In this document: in pieces, positions 38,415 to 40,405 of the stretch | Layout of the letters: every line of letters begins with the position of its first letter | Position numbering within the stretch: position 1 is the first letter of the stretch | DNA from: Halobacteriales archaeon QS_8_65_32 | GTDB lineage: Archaea; Halobacteriota; Halobacteria; Halobacteriales; Halococcaceae | Assembly: GCA_003022925.1 (NCBI GenBank) | Contig: PXRY01000046.1 | Span: 10,053-50,457 of the forward strand | DNA: 40,405 bases | Reading direction: 5' to 3' | The notes under the pieces: generated by a model | The model's input: only the letters and a program-made list of their open reading frames with translations | What the model was told of the DNA's origin: nothing | Databases searched by the model: none | Program-made: the position numbers and the translations under genes

Positions 38415-39881
38415 TCAGTCTGCGCGTAATCCCTCAGAGTACACTCTCTCGTTCTCCTCGGTCGCCGGCGAAGTGAGCGCCGAGACGCCGAGGGTGAGGA
38501 GCAATCCCAGAAGCATACCGATGACCGACGCACTCCAGCCGCCGTACGCGCTCGGCACTGCCGGAACGAAGACGCCCGCGAGGTAAAAGGCCTGACTGCC
38601 GAGGACCCCTGCGAACATCCCGTTCCGAGTGGTTCCCGACCAGTACAGCGCGACGATCACTGGGAGGGCGAGTTGAGCGAACCCGCCGAAGGCGGTGTCG
38701 CCGATCTCGATCAGCGTGCCGGGTCGAAAGAGGCTCGCGACGAACGTAAGGATCGCGAAGACCGCGACCCCGATCCGGGCGAACAGATCCTCGCGGGCCC
38801 CTTCGGAATCTATGAACGGTCGGTAGAGGTCCCGCGTGAAATAGGAGGACCCGGACAGGAGCATCGAATCCGACGACGACATCATCGCGGCCATCGCGCC
38901 CGCGATCACGAGCGCGGCGAACCACCCGGGCGTGTAGGCGTTGAGCAGCGCCGGCACGACGTTGCCGCCCTCTGGGACGGAGACGCCCAGCCCGCGCGCC
39001 CACGTCCCGAGCATGAAGGCGGGTACGAACAACAGGAGCACGAGCACCGGCCAGAGCGCAAAGGAGCGCTGTAGTACCTTCTTCGAGCGCGCGACGAAGA
39101 AGCGCTGATTGATCTGCGGGAACATCGTCACGCCGAATGCGATGGAGATCGCCGTCGAGAGGACGTATTCGGGCGTATAGAGTCCGCCACCGAGCGTCAG
39201 GAAGTCCGGATCGCTCGCAAGCAGTTGCCGGGTCGCCTCGGTCGGGCCGCCAACGGCCGCGAGCACCCAGGCGGTTGCGCCCCAGATCAGTACGAGCATG
39301 AAGATTCCCTGGAGGGTGTCGGTCCAGGCGACCCCGCGCATCCCCGAGATCGCCACGTAGAGAATCATGAACAGGGTGATCGCGCCCGCGCCGACCCAGT
39401 AGGGAATCGCGCCGTTCGTGAGGCCGGAAATCGCGACGCCTGCGCCCTGCTGTTGGAGCATTACGTAGGGGAAGAGCCAAAATAGGCTGATCGCCGCGAC
39501 GACTCCTCTAAGCGCTCGGGAACCGAACCGGTCGCCGAGCATCTCCCCGAGGGTCACGTAGCCCTGCGCGCGCCCGACGAGCCATTGTTTGTAGCCGAGC
39601 ACGTACCAGAGCACGGCGAACAGCACCCCATCCATGAGGCCCATGACGAGGATCCACTCCGGGCCGGCGCTGTAGGCGACGTTCGGACCGGCGAAGAAGG
39701 TAAACGCCGACAACAGCGTTGCGAAGGTCGTAAAGAGTAGGACCACCGTGCCGAGCGTGCGGTCGGCGAGGTAGTAGTCCTCCGCGGTGTTGGAGGTCAG
39801 CCGGTAGGCGACCAGGCCGATCGCGAGCGCGATCAGCAGGTAGCTGCCGACGATCCCGAGTTGCAAGCCGACGCCCGCCAT
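38415..39881 (-). CDS. Sodium:solute symporter (SSS family)
   Basis: A 488-aa transporter with about 13 membrane helices. Typical SSS features are AEDYYLADRTLGTVVLLFTT (start of the repeat unit, family signature YYLAGR-like), TFFAGPNVAYSAGPEWI, MLQQQGAGVAISGLTNGAIP, YVAISGMRGVAWTDTLQGIF, FGVTMFPQINQRFFVARSKK, and the sodium-site-like AGAMAAMMSSSDSMLLSGSS with YFTRDLYRPF. Members import organic solutes (proline, pantothenate, acetate, choline and others) with Na+; the substrate cannot be read here. Its ATG shares a base with the stop of the DUF3311 gene upstream (TGATG), so the two are translationally coupled, a pairing seen in bacteria and archaea. Confidence 0.93.
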   Translation of the reverse strand: MAGVGLQLGIVGSYLLIALAIGLVAYRLTSNTAEDYYLADRTLGTVVLLFTTFATLLSAFTFFAGPNVAYSAGPEWILVMGLMDGVLFAVLWYVLGYKQWLVGRAQGYVTLGEMLGDRFGSRALRGVVAAISLFWLFPYVMLQQQGAGVAISGLTNGAIPYWVGAGAITLFMILYVAISGMRGVAWTDTLQGIFMLVLIWGATAWVLAAVGGPTEATRQLLASDPDFLTLGGGLYTPEYVLSTAISIAFGVTMFPQINQRFFVARSKKVLQRSFALWPVLVLLLFVPAFMLGTWARGLGVSVPEGGNVVPALLNAYTPGWFAALVIAGAMAAMMSSSDSMLLSGSSYFTRDLYRPFIDSEGAREDLFARIGVAVFAILTFVASLFRPGTLIEIGDTAFGGFAQLALPVIVALYWSGTTRNGMFAGVLGSQAFYLAGVFVPAVPSAYGGWSASVIGMLLGLLLTLGVSALTSPATEENERVYSEGLRAD

Positions 39882-40186
39882 CAGTGCTCACCCCCCGCCT
39901 CCGCTCGAACGCTCGCTTTCGGCTCGGCCGGTTCGGTGTCGGTATCGGCGTCGGTGCTACCGGAACCGGCGTCTACCGGCCCCGTCTCGACGCCGACGCC
40001 CCACGCTCGGCGGGTAAAGGCGCGGAATGTCATGGCTGCAAGCCCCATCCAGCCGATATGCCACCAGAGCCACAGCGGCAGGCCGAACGCAATCTGCCCG
40101 CTGCCCCAGAGGAACCATGGCACCGCGAAGGCGACGAGCACGCCCCCGACGAGCGCCCAGCCGACGGCCTCGGTCCTGCGAACCAT
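39881..40186 (-). CDS. DUF3311 small membrane protein, symporter partner
   Basis: A 101-aa protein with two membrane helices: AVGWALVGGVLVAFAVPWFL and LPLWLWWHIGWMGLAAMTFR. The pattern 'W..G......P.WL....P...F GLPL...W' fits DUF3311, a small protein usually encoded directly upstream of SSS symporters and thought to be an accessory subunit. The C-terminal ~40 residues are a hydrophilic acidic tail (DTDTEPAEPKASVR). The ATG at 40186 (MVRRTEAVGW) is favoured; an in-frame GTG at 40210 would add eight residues. It overlaps the symporter start by one base. Confidence 0.83.
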   Translation of the reverse strand: MVRRTEAVGWALVGGVLVAFAVPWFLWGSGQIAFGLPLWLWWHIGWMGLAAMTFRAFTRRAWGVGVETGPVDAGSGSTDADTDTEPAEPKASVRAEAGGEH

Positions 40187-40405
40187 ATCAGTGCTAGCCG
40201 ACACCGACACCTAAGGATTGCTGTTCGTCACTCGATTCGGGGTATTGAAGACGAAATCGATTCGATAGAGGGGTTGGTAGAACGGCCGGCCGCGAACCCT
40301 GCCCGTCGGATCGAGGGCCGTCTCATCGGAGGGCGCTACTCGTCTCGGAGTCGAGCGTTCGGGACTTCCGAAGCGGTCCCGGCGACGCTTTCGCGCAAGG
40401 CCGTC
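40187..40405. other. Right-hand edge, no gene seen
   Basis: The last ~220 nt should hold the DUF3311/symporter promoter. No ORF of note starts here and no tRNA or repeat is visible. Confidence 0.4.

Overview
The window is chromosomal DNA from a halophilic archaeon (class Halobacteria). It is GC-rich and the proteins are acidic. Codon use favours gac, gag, gtc and cgg. Many genes have a TATA box about 25-30 nt before a start codon with no ribosome binding site (leaderless transcripts). Several genes are housekeeping families in haloarchaeal form: ABCE1/Rli1, aCPSF1, CarB, Bat-type HTH and several haloarchaea-only DUFs. I cannot name the genus from sequence alone. There are no rRNA or tRNA genes, no CRISPR array and no recognisable transposase.

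Layout. 1-3895: the 5' end of dnaK (minus), a NOG1-type GTPase, a TIGR00341/DUF389 membrane protein and the EngB GTPase. 4106-7653: an arylsulfotransferase-like membrane-anchored propeller, then Rli1 with a small EMC6-like membrane protein directly upstream. 7791-12976: a DDAH/amidinotransferase-fold hydrolase, an isochorismatase-type hydrolase, an exported ferritin-like protein, a small membrane protein, a VOC protein, a short haloarchaeal protein and a uracil-DNA glycosylase family protein. 13047-18758: an SDR relic, an ArnA-like sugar-nucleotide decarboxylase, DUF7124, a hyperacidic small protein, DUF5815, a small winged-helix protein, an AAC(3)-type acetyltransferase and an S66 peptidase gene interrupted by TAG. 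18905-26655: carB, a frameshifted HD-domain gene, a small Cys-rich ORF, a Bat-type HTH protein, a deleted and frameshifted pyridine-nucleotide disulfide oxidoreductase, and an ornithine-cyclodeaminase family protein. 26745-34022: a large membrane-anchored propeller protein, a hairpin-rich repeat element, a universal stress protein, a cyclophilin, a lipoprotein, an unknown protein and the termination nuclease aCPSF1. 34360-40186: a multiply broken enolase-like gene, DUF1405, a zinc-ribbon DUF7835 protein, a CARF-like HFX_2341-family regulator, and a sodium:solute symporter with its DUF3311 partner.

Two themes stand out. First, five genes are decaying: SDR, S66 peptidase, HD protein, oxidoreductase and enolase-like. 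Each lesion is different, so this is not one sequencing artefact, although single-base lesions need read-level confirmation. Second, non-coding DNA holds a family of short perfect hairpins with stems of 6-10 bp and mostly 3-nt loops. They are packed into a ~306-bp element bounded by a ~26-bp inverted repeat (28601-28906), recur at 34154-34203, and appear as a hairpin pair inside the broken enolase-like gene. A single further copy of the terminal repeat sits at 38176-38204. This hairpin family is the best candidate here for something undescribed. I see no complete new defence or metabolic system. Most genes are single-gene units in haloarchaeal style; the clear two-gene units are EMC6-like/rli1 and DUF3311/symporter.
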